A stretch of 33,434 nt of DNA from Treponema sp. (GTDB taxonomy: Bacteria > Spirochaetota > Spirochaetia > Treponematales > Treponemataceae), in contig JAILBH010000026.1 of assembly GCA_024681195.1 (NCBI GenBank), positions 1 to 33,434 of the forward strand, in the 5' to 3' direction. Of the stretch, positions 17,186-25,951 are shown one piece after another. The notes under the pieces are model-generated. The model had not been told where the DNA came from. It saw only the letters and a program-made list of their open reading frames with translations, and ran no database searches. Each line of letters starts with the position of its first letter. The stretch's first letter is position 1. Made by a program: the position numbers and the translations under genes.

Positions 17186-18799
17186 TTACTTTAATATTTT
17201 CAAAAAATAATCTATTTCTACTCGTACTCGGTTTAAGAAAGATTGTGTATAGTTGAAGCGCTGTCCGTCCGGAAAGTGCAGGAATAGATATTCCCGTTCA
17301 GAGATTAGTTTTGTAAGTACGTTTTGAAGTTCGGCTTGAGGAAGTTGTTTTTCTCCGGTCAGGAGCGACTTTATTTCCAAAAGAGCTTGAGCTTCTTGTT
17401 TTAAGATGAGAAGTGTGTCAGCTTGTCCTTCGACAGGCTCAGGTCCTTCGACAAGCTCAGGAACCACGGTTGCGGCTTGTGGGCCCTGCGCGGTCTGCGG
17501 TCCCTGAGCCTGTCGAAGGGCATTCATAATTTCATTATATCTTGCCATTATGGGAGTAGTATACATTTTTTCATTTTTCTTAAAGGCCGGTTCACAAAAG
17601 GCTGCTGCATAGTTTGCATCGTTTTTGATGCGGTTTGAGTTGAAAAATCTTGCATTGTCTGCCATGGCTCCTTTTGTATGAGTTCGTCCTGCAGAATAGG
17701 CAAAATCAAGTCCCCAGGTGTAAACGGGAACAGTTTCGTCTTTTCTAAAAAGCATTGCATAATACCAGGCGGTAATACCAACAGAACCAAAAGGATCGTT
17801 TTTAGGAGGAAGAATGCCGGCTTTGTCAAAGCGTTCTAAAAAAGAAGCATTAACAAATTGGGTTGTAAAAAAACTGATATCAACTGGTTTGAAAAAACGT
17901 GTAATACTATGAACGGAAGAAAGCCCTGCAAAAATATGTGTACCGCATTCACTCATGCCAATAAAGCATTTGCTTATTACGTTCTGAGCTTCTTCTATAA
18001 AAACTCCATCTGGAATAATTCCGGATTTTACCAGAGGTTGCAGTGCTGTGTCTGCACATAAAATAAAATATTTTTTTGTACCGTCAGAACACTCTTTTTT
18101 TATTTTTTTTATTCCGTCTAAGGCAGATTCACCGGCACCAAAAACAATGATTGGTTTTCCAACGCTGGCAAAAAATTTTGTAATTGGAGTTGTGTCTGTC
18201 AGTATAGAAAGGTTTTTAAAAAAGTTTGTTGAATATTTGCGGCCAAATTTTACAAGGGTTACTCTGTTAGCCCAGAAGGTCATAAGTGCATTAGTTGCGT
18301 TTTCCATTACCTTTTCATAAATGGTATTAGACTGTGGATCTATGGCAGAAAAATCTATACGGATAATTCTACGGAAGGTTCCAGGCGGGGGCAGAGTATA
18401 ACCGCTTTTTAAGGTAACGTGAGGCTTTGTTAAAAGCGGGCCAAGCTCAAATAATTCCTCTTTTTCTATAAACGTGTATTTAGAAGAATCTGGTACAGGG
18501 GAGGCAGCTATAACCTCCAGCTGTTTCATAAACTCTCTTAGTGCTGGATCAATTTCGCAGCCAAGAAGAAGACAGTCCGGCGGAAGCTTTTGAGCAAGCT
18601 CTTTTAAACCATAAGTAAGAACCGGCGAAACGCAAAGGATTAGAGTCTGTGGCTCTATCTTTAACTCACCGATTATCTGATTTATTGCTTTGGATGGATT
18701 ATATTTGGAATAAAGAAATCTGTTTTTATAAGAAACAGTAAAGCCCTGTGCCGTTTGAACGAGACAGGGCTTATTATTATTTATTGAAGAGTTATCCAA
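17186..18799 (-). CDS. DUF115 / motility-associated (MptE-like) family protein
   Basis: GKPIIVFGAGESALDGIKKIKK, FILCADTALQPLVKSGIIPDGVF, YTWGLDFAYSAGRTHTKGAMAD; carries an in-frame repeat insertion. Confidence 0.75.
   Translation of the reverse strand: MDNSSINNNKPCLVQTAQGFTVSYKNRFLYSKYNPSKAINQIIGELKIEPQTLILCVSPVLTYGLKELAQKLPPDCLLLGCEIDPALREFMKQLEVIAASPVPDSSKYTFIEKEELFELGPLLTKPHVTLKSGYTLPPPGTFRRIIRIDFSAIDPQSNTIYEKVMENATNALMTFWANRVTLVKFGRKYSTNFFKNLSILTDTTPITKFFASVGKPIIVFGAGESALDGIKKIKKECSDGTKKYFILCADTALQPLVKSGIIPDGVFIEEAQNVISKCFIGMSECGTHIFAGLSSVHSITRFFKPVDISFFTTQFVNASFLERFDKAGILPPKNDPFGSVGITAWYYAMLFRKDETVPVYTWGLDFAYSAGRTHTKGAMADNARFFNSNRIKNDANYAAAFCEPAFKKNEKMYTTPIMARYNEIMNALRQAQGPQTAQGPQAATVVPELVEGPEPVEGQADTLLILKQEAQALLEIKSLLTGEKQLPQAELQNVLTKLISEREYLFLHFPDGQRFNYTQSFLNRVRVEIDYFLKILK
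17427..17519. repeat. Palindromic repeat element inserted in frame in the DUF115 gene
   Basis: CCTTCGACAGGCTCAGG (17427-17443), CCTTCGACAAGCTCAGG (17445-17461) and inverted CCTGAGCCTGTCGAAGG (17503-17519), the exact reverse complement of copy 1. Confidence 0.9.
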
Positions 18800-18801
18800 G
18801 A

Positions 18802-20310
18802 TTAGTATGAGCTGCTCATGAAGTTGTCGAAGTATACTCCAATAAAGTTATTTTCAAGCTTTGGACTTGCAAAAATAACTGCCTGAGAAGCATTTTCATC
18901 AACATCTGCAATTAAGAGCGAGTAGTTGCTTTCCTTCTCTTCTTCTACGGCTTCTTCTGTTCCTTCTGCAGGCTCTTCTTTGCCTTCTGCAATGTACTGA
19001 AGAACGGCAATGTCTCCATTAAGTACAATAGGATTAGAATATTCGCCTAATTTGATAGAGAAGGCATTCTTTAAGAAGTCTTCATTTTTGTCTGCAGAAG
19101 CAAGAGCAGTATTTGATTCTGTATCCATTGTATCAAAGAACTTTACAGCTCCGTAGTTTAATGGAGATGCAGGGACATCAGAAACTGTTACATCTGCATA
19201 ATTTGCTGCTGCTTCGTCAAATGAAGTCTGCTTAGCTTCCTTAATGAACTTGTTTGCTATATCTGTGTAATAATCTTCGATGATTGTTTTTTCATAGATT
19301 GTAATATAGTTCTTAACATCTTTGATTGTTTCTTCTGAAGTAAAATCCGGGCTAACAGGAGCAGCGTTATTCTTGAAGATTGTGAAACCAATTGTTGTTT
19401 CAAGAGCAGGACTTACTTCACCTGCAGCAAGACCAGTTACCTTAATAAGAGAATCTTTGTCATTAAGAATGTTTTCAATCTGATACTGAGAATTGTTAGA
19501 AAGCTTTCCATTTGAGTCGCTGTAGTTTTTATCTGAATATTCAGCAACAGCATCTTCAAAAGTAATCTGTCCCTTGGCAATTCTTGAAGTAACCTTGTTT
19601 GCAATTTCTTTTGTTTTTACTGTTATAACAGACATGTCATATTTAATAAACTTGTCTGAGTTAGCCTTACCAAACTTAACCTGTTCTTCTTCCGGATAAT
19701 TGTTGGTAGAGAAGGTTGCCATCTTAAATGAACGGAATTCTTTTGCAAAAGTATCAAGGAATTCTGTTTCCGCATCTGCTGCTTTAAGACCAAAAAGCTT
19801 GTAGCCACAGAAGCTTTCTGTTGTACCAAAGTTATCATCAAAATAGCGGCCAGTATAAAGAGACTCTTTTATGCTTTTTGTAAGATTATCGATATAAGAA
19901 GAATCTGCCTGCATATAAGCTTTCTTTGAGAATTTTCCATCTGCATCTGTAAAGTAAACCTTAACTTTGCGGTTAATGGAATCTTGAGGAACTTCATAAC
20001 CAGCAGCCTTAAGAATTTCTTCCTGTGCATATTTTACTACTGTGGAATTGAACGCATAACTATAAATTGTAAATTGATTTGATGAGTTTATTTCCATTCC
20101 ATTGTTTCTGTACATTTCTGCATACTGTGAAAGGAAATTTGTAAAATCAGAACCATATTCATAGCTGATTTTTTTGCCATCGTATTTACCAAAAACAAGT
20201 CCCTCCTGCTGGCCTGCTGTTCCAGATAAAGATGATGGAAGTACGAATGCGACAAAACAAATAATAAGAATGATTGACGCACCGAATGTGTAAAGTACAC
20301 CCTTTTTCAT
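18802..20310 (-). CDS. SurA/PpiD-like peptidyl-prolyl isomerase (parvulin type), membrane anchored
   Basis: N-terminal TM, SurA_N-like region, parvulin-like TSRIAKGQITFEDAVAEYSDKNYSDSNGKLSN. Confidence 0.7.
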   Translation of the reverse strand: MKKGVLYTFGASIILIICFVAFVLPSSLSGTAGQQEGLVFGKYDGKKISYEYGSDFTNFLSQYAEMYRNNGMEINSSNQFTIYSYAFNSTVVKYAQEEILKAAGYEVPQDSINRKVKVYFTDADGKFSKKAYMQADSSYIDNLTKSIKESLYTGRYFDDNFGTTESFCGYKLFGLKAADAETEFLDTFAKEFRSFKMATFSTNNYPEEEQVKFGKANSDKFIKYDMSVITVKTKEIANKVTSRIAKGQITFEDAVAEYSDKNYSDSNGKLSNNSQYQIENILNDKDSLIKVTGLAAGEVSPALETTIGFTIFKNNAAPVSPDFTSEETIKDVKNYITIYEKTIIEDYYTDIANKFIKEAKQTSFDEAAANYADVTVSDVPASPLNYGAVKFFDTMDTESNTALASADKNEDFLKNAFSIKLGEYSNPIVLNGDIAVLQYIAEGKEEPAEGTEEAVEEEKESNYSLLIADVDENASQAVIFASPKLENNFIGVYFDNFMSSSY

Positions 20311-20350
20311 ATTGTTACCCTTTATATATTAGTTTTAAAATAATTAAACT

Positions 20351-20379
20351 ATTTTAACACAGAATCGACTTGTAGTCAA
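20351..20379 (-). promoter_or_regulatory. Promoter for the SurA/PpiD-like gene (TTGACT-N17-TAAAAT)
   Basis: Minus-strand TTGACT (20379-20374), 17-bp spacer, TAAAAT (20356-20351); the gene has SD AAAGGG. Confidence 0.6.
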
Positions 20380-20475
20380 TTTACGGTTTTTACAGTTCAA
20401 AAGAACAAAAAAAGTTTCAATTTTTTTAAATTTGGGTTTATAATATAAGAATCTACTTTATAAAGGAGTGTCTTT

Positions 20476-20697
20476 ATGGCAAAATCAAAAGATTATTTTG
20501 GATTAGGAAGACTTGTAAGCATTATTCTTGCAATTATTCCTTTTACAGCCTGGATTTGCGGTTTTCTTACAAGATTTAAGGAAGGAAAAATCATCGCAGG
20601 TCTTATCCGTTTAATTTTCGGATTCACAATTGTATGGGTTCTTGACCTGATCTTAATGATTCTTCAGGGAAAAATCCTCCGTCTTCTTAACTGCTAG
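20476..20697 (+). CDS. Small conserved-looking membrane protein (73 aa)
   Basis: Two hydrophobic segments; TATAAT at 20439-20444 and SD AAAGGAG upstream of ATG. Confidence 0.7.
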   Translation: MAKSKDYFGLGRLVSIILAIIPFTAWICGFLTRFKEGKIIAGLIRLIFGFTIVWVLDLILMILQGKILRLLNC

Positions 20698-20753
20698 TTT
20701 CTGGTAGTAGAAGCAAAGAATTAATTAATTAAAAAACGAAAGAAAATTTATAA

Positions 20754-20829
20754 GCCCGAAGATTTTCTGACGGCGAGCAAACCTCATCTTCGTCCCGTTT
20801 GCTCACTAGCAGAAAATCTTCGGGCATTT
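20754..20829. terminator. Long hairpin between convergent genes, probable bidirectional terminator
   Basis: GCCCGAAGATTTTCTG 20754-20769 / CAGAAAATCTTCGGGC 20810-20825 (16-bp perfect), inner stem GAGCAAAC 20775-20782 / GTTTGCTC 20797-20804. Confidence 0.8.
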
Positions 20830-20842
20830 TAAATTTAATTCT

Positions 20843-21970
20843 TTATCTGCTTGTGCTTAATTTATTTTTGGCTTCGTATCTTGCAACTGCTTCACTAATC
20901 AAAAGCTCTACAAGGTCTGAAAACTTAAGTCCTGCTGCATCACACATTTTTGGGAACATGCTTATTGGTGTAAAGCCAGGCATTGTGTTTATTTCGTTCA
21001 GATAAACTGCTTTTGTATCTCGGTCAATAAAGAAATCTACTCTGGAAAGACCAGTTGCGTCCAAAACCTTATATGCAGCACAGGCTGTCTTACGGATTTT
21101 TTCAAGGTCATTTTCAGAAAGCTCTGCAGGAATCAAAAGCTTTGCCCCATCCGGATCATTGTATTTTGCATCAAAATCATAGAAGGTATGGCTTGGAGCA
21201 ATTTCGCCCGGAATATAGGCAACAACATCTTCAACATCACTATCTGCAGGGAAGGTAACAGAGTTGCCGGTAACGCTGCATTCAATTTCACGTGCATTGA
21301 TTGCTTTTTCTACCAGAACCTTATCATCCCAGTTAAAGGCTTCCATAATTGCAAAAGAAAGCTCCCTGCGGTTATTTGCCTTTGAGGCACCGTTAGAGCT
21401 TCCTGCACAGCAAGGCTTTACAAACATAGGATAACCAAGCTCTTTTTCGGTTTCTTCTATAACGGCATCATAAACTACGCTATCAAGTACAACAGAACGT
21501 TTTACACATACATAAGGAACAACAGGAAGTCCTACGCTCTGCCATATCATCTTTGTCTTTTCTTTATCCATTGTGATGGCAGAAGAAAGATGTGTACAAC
21601 CAACATAAGCAATATCTGCCATTTCAAATAATCCCTGAATGGTTCCATCTTCGCCGTAGGTTCCGTGAAGGGCTGGGAAAACAACATCAATATCTAAAGC
21701 TTTTCCGCCGCAAACAAAGGCATTCTTCTTTGCGCCCGGAATTATACTTACAGCCTTTGCAGAATCTTCTTTGATTGTGAGGGCGGCTTTTTCATCACTG
21801 CAAATTCTTTTGTATTCTGCTTCATCCTGGAGGTACCAGCGGCCATCTTTTGTAATACCAATTAAAATCACCTGGTTTTCTTTTTTGATTCCGCGGGTAA
21901 TTGCTGCTGCAGAAATAAGGCTTATTTCATGCTCACCTGAGCGGCCTCCGTATATTACTGCTATGTTCAT
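20843..21970 (-). CDS. ddl: D-alanine--D-alanine ligase
   Basis: IAVIYGGRSGEHEISLISA, VFPALHGTYGEDGTIQGLFE, MFVKPCCAGSSNGASK, NEINTMPGFTPISMFPKM. Confidence 0.95.
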   Translation of the reverse strand: MNIAVIYGGRSGEHEISLISAAAITRGIKKENQVILIGITKDGRWYLQDEAEYKRICSDEKAALTIKEDSAKAVSIIPGAKKNAFVCGGKALDIDVVFPALHGTYGEDGTIQGLFEMADIAYVGCTHLSSAITMDKEKTKMIWQSVGLPVVPYVCVKRSVVLDSVVYDAVIEETEKELGYPMFVKPCCAGSSNGASKANNRRELSFAIMEAFNWDDKVLVEKAINAREIECSVTGNSVTFPADSDVEDVVAYIPGEIAPSHTFYDFDAKYNDPDGAKLLIPAELSENDLEKIRKTACAAYKVLDATGLSRVDFFIDRDTKAVYLNEINTMPGFTPISMFPKMCDAAGLKFSDLVELLISEAVARYEAKNKLSTSR

Positions 21971-23724
21971 AGTGAAAAAATCTCCTTTAATGCTTTGCGT
22001 GCCTCTGTTATTTCATCATAAGGCATAACATGGTCTTTATAAATAATACTGTTTTCGTGTGATTTACCAAGCAGAAGAACAATGTCCCCTTTTTTTGCCA
22101 TCTTAAAGGTCTGGCGGATTGCTTGAGGTCTGTCGTGAATTATAAACAGATTTTCATCCATAACCTTGCCTTCTTTAACAGCTCCTTCTGCAATCATTTT
22201 AAGAAGCTCTACCGGATCTTCGCCGCGGGGATCTTCGTCTGCAAGAACAATTACATCACAAAAACGGGCTGCAATTTGTCCCTGAAGAGGTCGTTTGGTA
22301 AGGTCTCTTTCTCCACCGCTTCCAAAGACTGCAAAGATTCTGCCGTTACAGCGTTTGCGGATTGGAGGAAAGATAGTTTCAAAGCTCGAAGGTGTATGAG
22401 CGTAATCTACTATAAGTTCAAAATCCTGACCTTGATCAATTACTGTCATGCGTCCCTTGATTGGAGTAAAATCACAGATTTTTTCTGCAAGCTCGCTAAA
22501 GCTTTTGCCTGTTACACTGCTTACGGCAGTAATTGCGGCCATAAGGTTATAGGCATTAAAGGCACCCGGAAGAGGCGCTTTTACACTAAAGCGGCTTTTT
22601 GGACGAGGCTGAACAGGATCGTAATTATCCGGATAAATTGCGGTTTCTCCGTCTGCCTCTACATCAAAGGTAAGGCCGTAGGTTGCAGCTGCAATGTTTC
22701 GTGCAGTCATATAGCGGAGGTTGTCCGGAATTGCAGGAAGCGGAGTTGCATTGCCGCCTGTTTCGGCTGCAGCTTTACCGGCTTTTCCTTCTGTCGTAAA
22801 ACCGTATACCGGATGACTTGTTGAATCAATAAAATATGTTGCAGAAGGGTCTTCCAGATTTACAATCCCAATTGAATTGATTTTCTGTTTTACACCTGCA
22901 ATTGTTTTTATATGACTGTGTTTGTCCAGAGCTCGGAAAAGGTTTGCCTTGTCTGAACGGTAGGTTTCAAAGTTTTTATGAAATTCAAGATGCTCAAGAG
23001 TTACGTTCATAAAAACACCGCAGTCAAAAAGAATGTTTCCGCAACGGTTTAATTTTGCAGAAAGCCCGTGAGATGAAGTTTCTACTACAGCATATTTACA
23101 GCCGTTTTCGAGCATTTCGTTTAAGTGGTGCTGAATTATCGGGGCTTCTGGTGTGGTCTGATGCTGTGGATTTGGCTGAGCATCTCCTCCAAAGGAATAT
23201 TCAACTGTAGAAATAAAGCCTGCTTTTTCTCCACAGGCTCTGAGTAACTGCCAGATAAAGCTTACCGTGCTGGACTTTCCTTCTGTACCTGTAACACCAA
23301 TTACAATAAGCCGTTCGCTTGGATTATCATAAAAGCAGGAAGAAAGCGGAGCCATAGAAAAACGTGCGTCAGGAACATTTATGAGGGCAGGTGCAAACTT
23401 TGGAGTTTCATCGCTTAGTGCATTTTTCATTGTTCTTTTAATGATTGCTTCGGCAACATCTTCCTGCTGGGATTTAGAAAGCTTTCCCTGGAAGACTACT
23501 GCATTTGCACCTGCCAGAATGGCCTGAGCAATATAATTATTTCCATCTGTATGAGTGCCTGGTAACGCAAAATAAAGGGAGTCTTTGCCGGCTTCGCGGG
23601 AGTCAAAAACCAGGTTGGTAACAGGAATATTATTTATTTCTGATAAATCGTCGATTTTAGTACCATCTGCCGCCACCACTGCGTTTTCGAACGCCGGCAG
23701 AATCTGTGAAAGTTGTTTTGTCAT
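21967..23724 (-). CDS. murE: UDP-N-acetylmuramoyl-L-alanyl-D-glutamate--diamino acid ligase
   Basis: VIGVTGTEGKSSTVSFIWQLL, ETSSHGL, VDYAHTPSSFE, FGSGGERDLTKRPLQG, LADEDPRGEDP. Confidence 0.93.
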   Translation of the reverse strand: MTKQLSQILPAFENAVVAADGTKIDDLSEINNIPVTNLVFDSREAGKDSLYFALPGTHTDGNNYIAQAILAGANAVVFQGKLSKSQQEDVAEAIIKRTMKNALSDETPKFAPALINVPDARFSMAPLSSCFYDNPSERLIVIGVTGTEGKSSTVSFIWQLLRACGEKAGFISTVEYSFGGDAQPNPQHQTTPEAPIIQHHLNEMLENGCKYAVVETSSHGLSAKLNRCGNILFDCGVFMNVTLEHLEFHKNFETYRSDKANLFRALDKHSHIKTIAGVKQKINSIGIVNLEDPSATYFIDSTSHPVYGFTTEGKAGKAAAETGGNATPLPAIPDNLRYMTARNIAAATYGLTFDVEADGETAIYPDNYDPVQPRPKSRFSVKAPLPGAFNAYNLMAAITAVSSVTGKSFSELAEKICDFTPIKGRMTVIDQGQDFELIVDYAHTPSSFETIFPPIRKRCNGRIFAVFGSGGERDLTKRPLQGQIAARFCDVIVLADEDPRGEDPVELLKMIAEGAVKEGKVMDENLFIIHDRPQAIRQTFKMAKKGDIVLLLGKSHENSIIYKDHVMPYDEITEARKALKEIFSL

Positions 23725-23730
23725 AATTTT

Positions 23731-23759
23731 ATTATAACGTATTGCATTGGCATTGTGAA
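23731..23759 (-). promoter_or_regulatory. murE promoter, minus strand: TTCACA-N17-TATAAT, 6 nt before ATG
   Basis: TTCACA (23759-23754), TATAAT (23736-23731), start codon at 23724. Confidence 0.8.
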
Positions 23760-23762
23760 CTG

Positions 23763-23791
23763 TTGCGAAGTAAACCTCATTACAATATAAT
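23763..23791 (+). promoter_or_regulatory. queD promoter: TTGCGA-N17-TATAAT, 6 nt before ATG
   Basis: TTGCGA 23763-23768, TATAAT 23786-23791, ATG 23798. Confidence 0.75.
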
Positions 23792-23797
23792 CAAACT

Positions 23798-24199
23798 ATG
23801 TTTGAAGTACGCGTAGAAGCAGATTTTAGTGCTGCTCATTTTTTAAAAGACTATAACGGCAAGTGTGAAAATCTTCACGGCCACAATTATAAGGTATTTG
23901 CTCACGTAAAGGGAAGAATTCTGAATGAAGGCGGCATGCTTCTTGATTTTACAAAATTAAAGGGAGCTCTGCGTTCTGTATGTGCAAAGTTAGACCATAC
24001 TAACTTAAATGATATGGAAGTTTTTGAACAGAACCCAAGTGCCGAGCGTATTGCAATGTTTGTTTATGATGGAATTGTTTCTGAGCTTGCAGGGCAGGGA
24101 ATTGATTTAGCTTATACACCAGGCAAGAAAGAGGCTTTTCTTTTTGCAGTTGATGTTTTTGAAACCGAAACCAGCCGGGCAAGATATTGTGTAGAGTAG
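23798..24199 (+). CDS. queD: 6-carboxytetrahydropterin synthase / 6-pyruvoyl-tetrahydropterin synthase family
   Basis: FSAAHFLKDYNGKCENLHGHNYKV, LLDFTKLKGALRSVCAKLDHTNLND. Confidence 0.93.
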   Translation: MFEVRVEADFSAAHFLKDYNGKCENLHGHNYKVFAHVKGRILNEGGMLLDFTKLKGALRSVCAKLDHTNLNDMEVFEQNPSAERIAMFVYDGIVSELAGQGIDLAYTPGKKEAFLFAVDVFETETSRARYCVE

Positions 24200-24208
24200 T
24201 GTCCTTTT

Positions 24209-24973
24209 TTAGAATCTCATAGGAACGCCCATTCCATCAAGCTCTTTTTTTATCTGTCCGACAGTATAAGTTCCGTTATGAACCATGCTTGCAATGAGTG
24301 CGGCATCTGCTTTGCCTTCTGTGAGCGCGTCTGCAAGGTGCTGTGGGGTTCCGCCGCCACCGCTTGCAATTACAGGAACATTTACGTTTTCAGAAATCAA
24401 GCGGGTAAGCTCAATGTCGTAGCCGTTTTTGGTTCCGTCGGCATCCATTGAGTTTAATACAATTTCTCCGGCGCCAAGGCTTACGCCCTTCTTTGCCCAT
24501 TCGAGAGCATCAAGACCTGTGTCTACGCGACCGCCGTTTATAGTTGTTCCAAAGCCGCTTGGTTTTGTAGGATCGCGTCTTACATCCATTCCAAGAACAA
24601 TACTCTGGTTTCCGAATACGCGTGCGCCCTCTGTGATGAGGCCCGGATTCTTTACTGCCTGACTGTTGAGCGAAACCTTTTCGGCACCGGCAAGAATTGT
24701 AGAACGGATATCTTCTATAGTGCCGATTCCTCCACCAACGCAGAACGGAATGAATACCTGCTGTGCTACGCGAGAAATCAAATCAAGGATAGGGCCACGA
24801 CCGCGGGCAGAGGCGATGATGTCATAAAAAACAAGCTCGTCAACACCCTGGCGGTAATATTCAGCAGCCATTTCTACCGGATCACCAATATCTATATTAT
24901 TCTGAAACTTAACGCCCTTTGTAGTGCGTCCGTCCTTTACATCAAGACAGATTATTATTCGTTTTTTTAGCAT
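24209..24973 (-). CDS. hisF: Imidazole glycerol phosphate synthase subunit HisF
   Basis: [68 protein letters not shown]. Confidence 0.95.
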   Translation of the reverse strand: MLKKRIIICLDVKDGRTTKGVKFQNNIDIGDPVEMAAEYYRQGVDELVFYDIIASARGRGPILDLISRVAQQVFIPFCVGGGIGTIEDIRSTILAGAEKVSLNSQAVKNPGLITEGARVFGNQSIVLGMDVRRDPTKPSGFGTTINGGRVDTGLDALEWAKKGVSLGAGEIVLNSMDADGTKNGYDIELTRLISENVNVPVIASGGGGTPQHLADALTEGKADAALIASMVHNGTYTVGQIKKELDGMGVPMRF

Positions 24974-24975
24974 AT

Positions 24976-25605
24976 TTATATCTCACAAAAATTCTTAAGA
25001 ATCTGGATTCCCATTTCACCGCTTTTTTCGGGGTGGAACTGGGTTGCAAAAATGTTTCCGCTTTGAATTACAGACGGAACCTTAATTCCATAATCTGCGC
25101 TTGCTTTAATTACACTCGGGTCGCTCGGGCAGATTACATAACTGTGAACAAAATAAACGTCAAAATCATTTTTGATTCCTTTGAGGATAGGGCAGTTACC
25201 GTTTTCAAGGGTAAGGTTATTCCAGCCCATATGAGGAACCTTCATATTCTGGTTTTTGAGTTCAGGCTTAATTGAATAAAAATGCCTTATTTCGCCTTTT
25301 ACAAGACCAAGACATTCTGTGTCGCCTTCCTCTGAATGCTCAAAAATAATCTGTGAACCAACGCAGATTCCAAACAAAAGTTTTCCAGCCGCAACCTGTT
25401 CACGAACAAAAACATCGAAGCCGCTTTTTTTAAGCTCGCTCATAGCAAAAGCATCGTCGCCGTCGCCAGGGAACATAAAGCGGTCACAATCTGCCTTAGC
25501 AAGTTCTTCCGGATTTTTTGAAGTAACATAAGGAATGTTCAGGTATTCCAGAGCGCGTTCAAGACTTGTAATGTTACCTGCATTAAAATCTATAATTCCT
25601 ACCAT
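24976..25605 (-). CDS. hisH: Imidazole glycerol phosphate synthase subunit HisH
   Basis: [63 protein letters not shown]. Confidence 0.95.
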   Translation of the reverse strand: MVGIIDFNAGNITSLERALEYLNIPYVTSKNPEELAKADCDRFMFPGDGDDAFAMSELKKSGFDVFVREQVAAGKLLFGICVGSQIIFEHSEEGDTECLGLVKGEIRHFYSIKPELKNQNMKVPHMGWNNLTLENGNCPILKGIKNDFDVYFVHSYVICPSDPSVIKASADYGIKVPSVIQSGNIFATQFHPEKSGEMGIQILKNFCEI

Positions 25606-25612
25606 AGTTGTG

Positions 25613-25618
25613 ATTATA
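25613..25618 (-). promoter_or_regulatory. Candidate -10 box for hisH
   Basis: Minus-strand TATAAT 7 nt upstream of the hisH ATG. Confidence 0.5.
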
Positions 25619-25663
25619 GAAAAAAAACTAAAAATTTGGAACTGCAGGGTCGATAAATTCTAT

Positions 25664-25891
25664 ATGAAGATAAAAGAATTTTTCAATCTTGTTCTTGGGG
25701 TAGTAAAGGACTGGCACGTAATTGTTACTCTGGTTGTAATGCTTTTTGTTATGTGGGCAGCTAACTTTATTATTACTTACAGGAAGAAACCTCGTAAGGG
25801 CAAGAAAGGAAAGAAAGCCGCTCCGGCACCGGCTCCAAAGCCTGCAGAAGAAAAGACCGAAGAAAAAAAAGAAGAAGAAGCTTCGGAATAA
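25664..25891 (+). CDS. Small single-pass membrane protein with Lys/Ala/Pro/Glu-rich tail (75 aa)
   Basis: MKIKEFFNLVLGVVKDWHVIVTLVVMLFVMWAANFIITYRKKPRKGKKGKKAAPAPAPKPAEEKTEEKKEEEASE; ATG 25664 is the likely start (ORF-track start 25535 overlaps hisH). Confidence 0.65.
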   Translation: MKIKEFFNLVLGVVKDWHVIVTLVVMLFVMWAANFIITYRKKPRKGKKGKKAAPAPAPKPAEEKTEEKKEEEASE

Positions 25892-25951
25892 TCCCACCAT
25901 TTTTTTCTCTAAAACTTCCTGTTTTTAAATAAATTCGACTATATATAATGT

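Noticed and set aside
22123-22824. 233-aa ORF on the plus strand
   Set aside because: Fully antisense to murE, low-complexity composition (Cys/Lys/Phe-rich) and no SD; a shadow of the coding frame.
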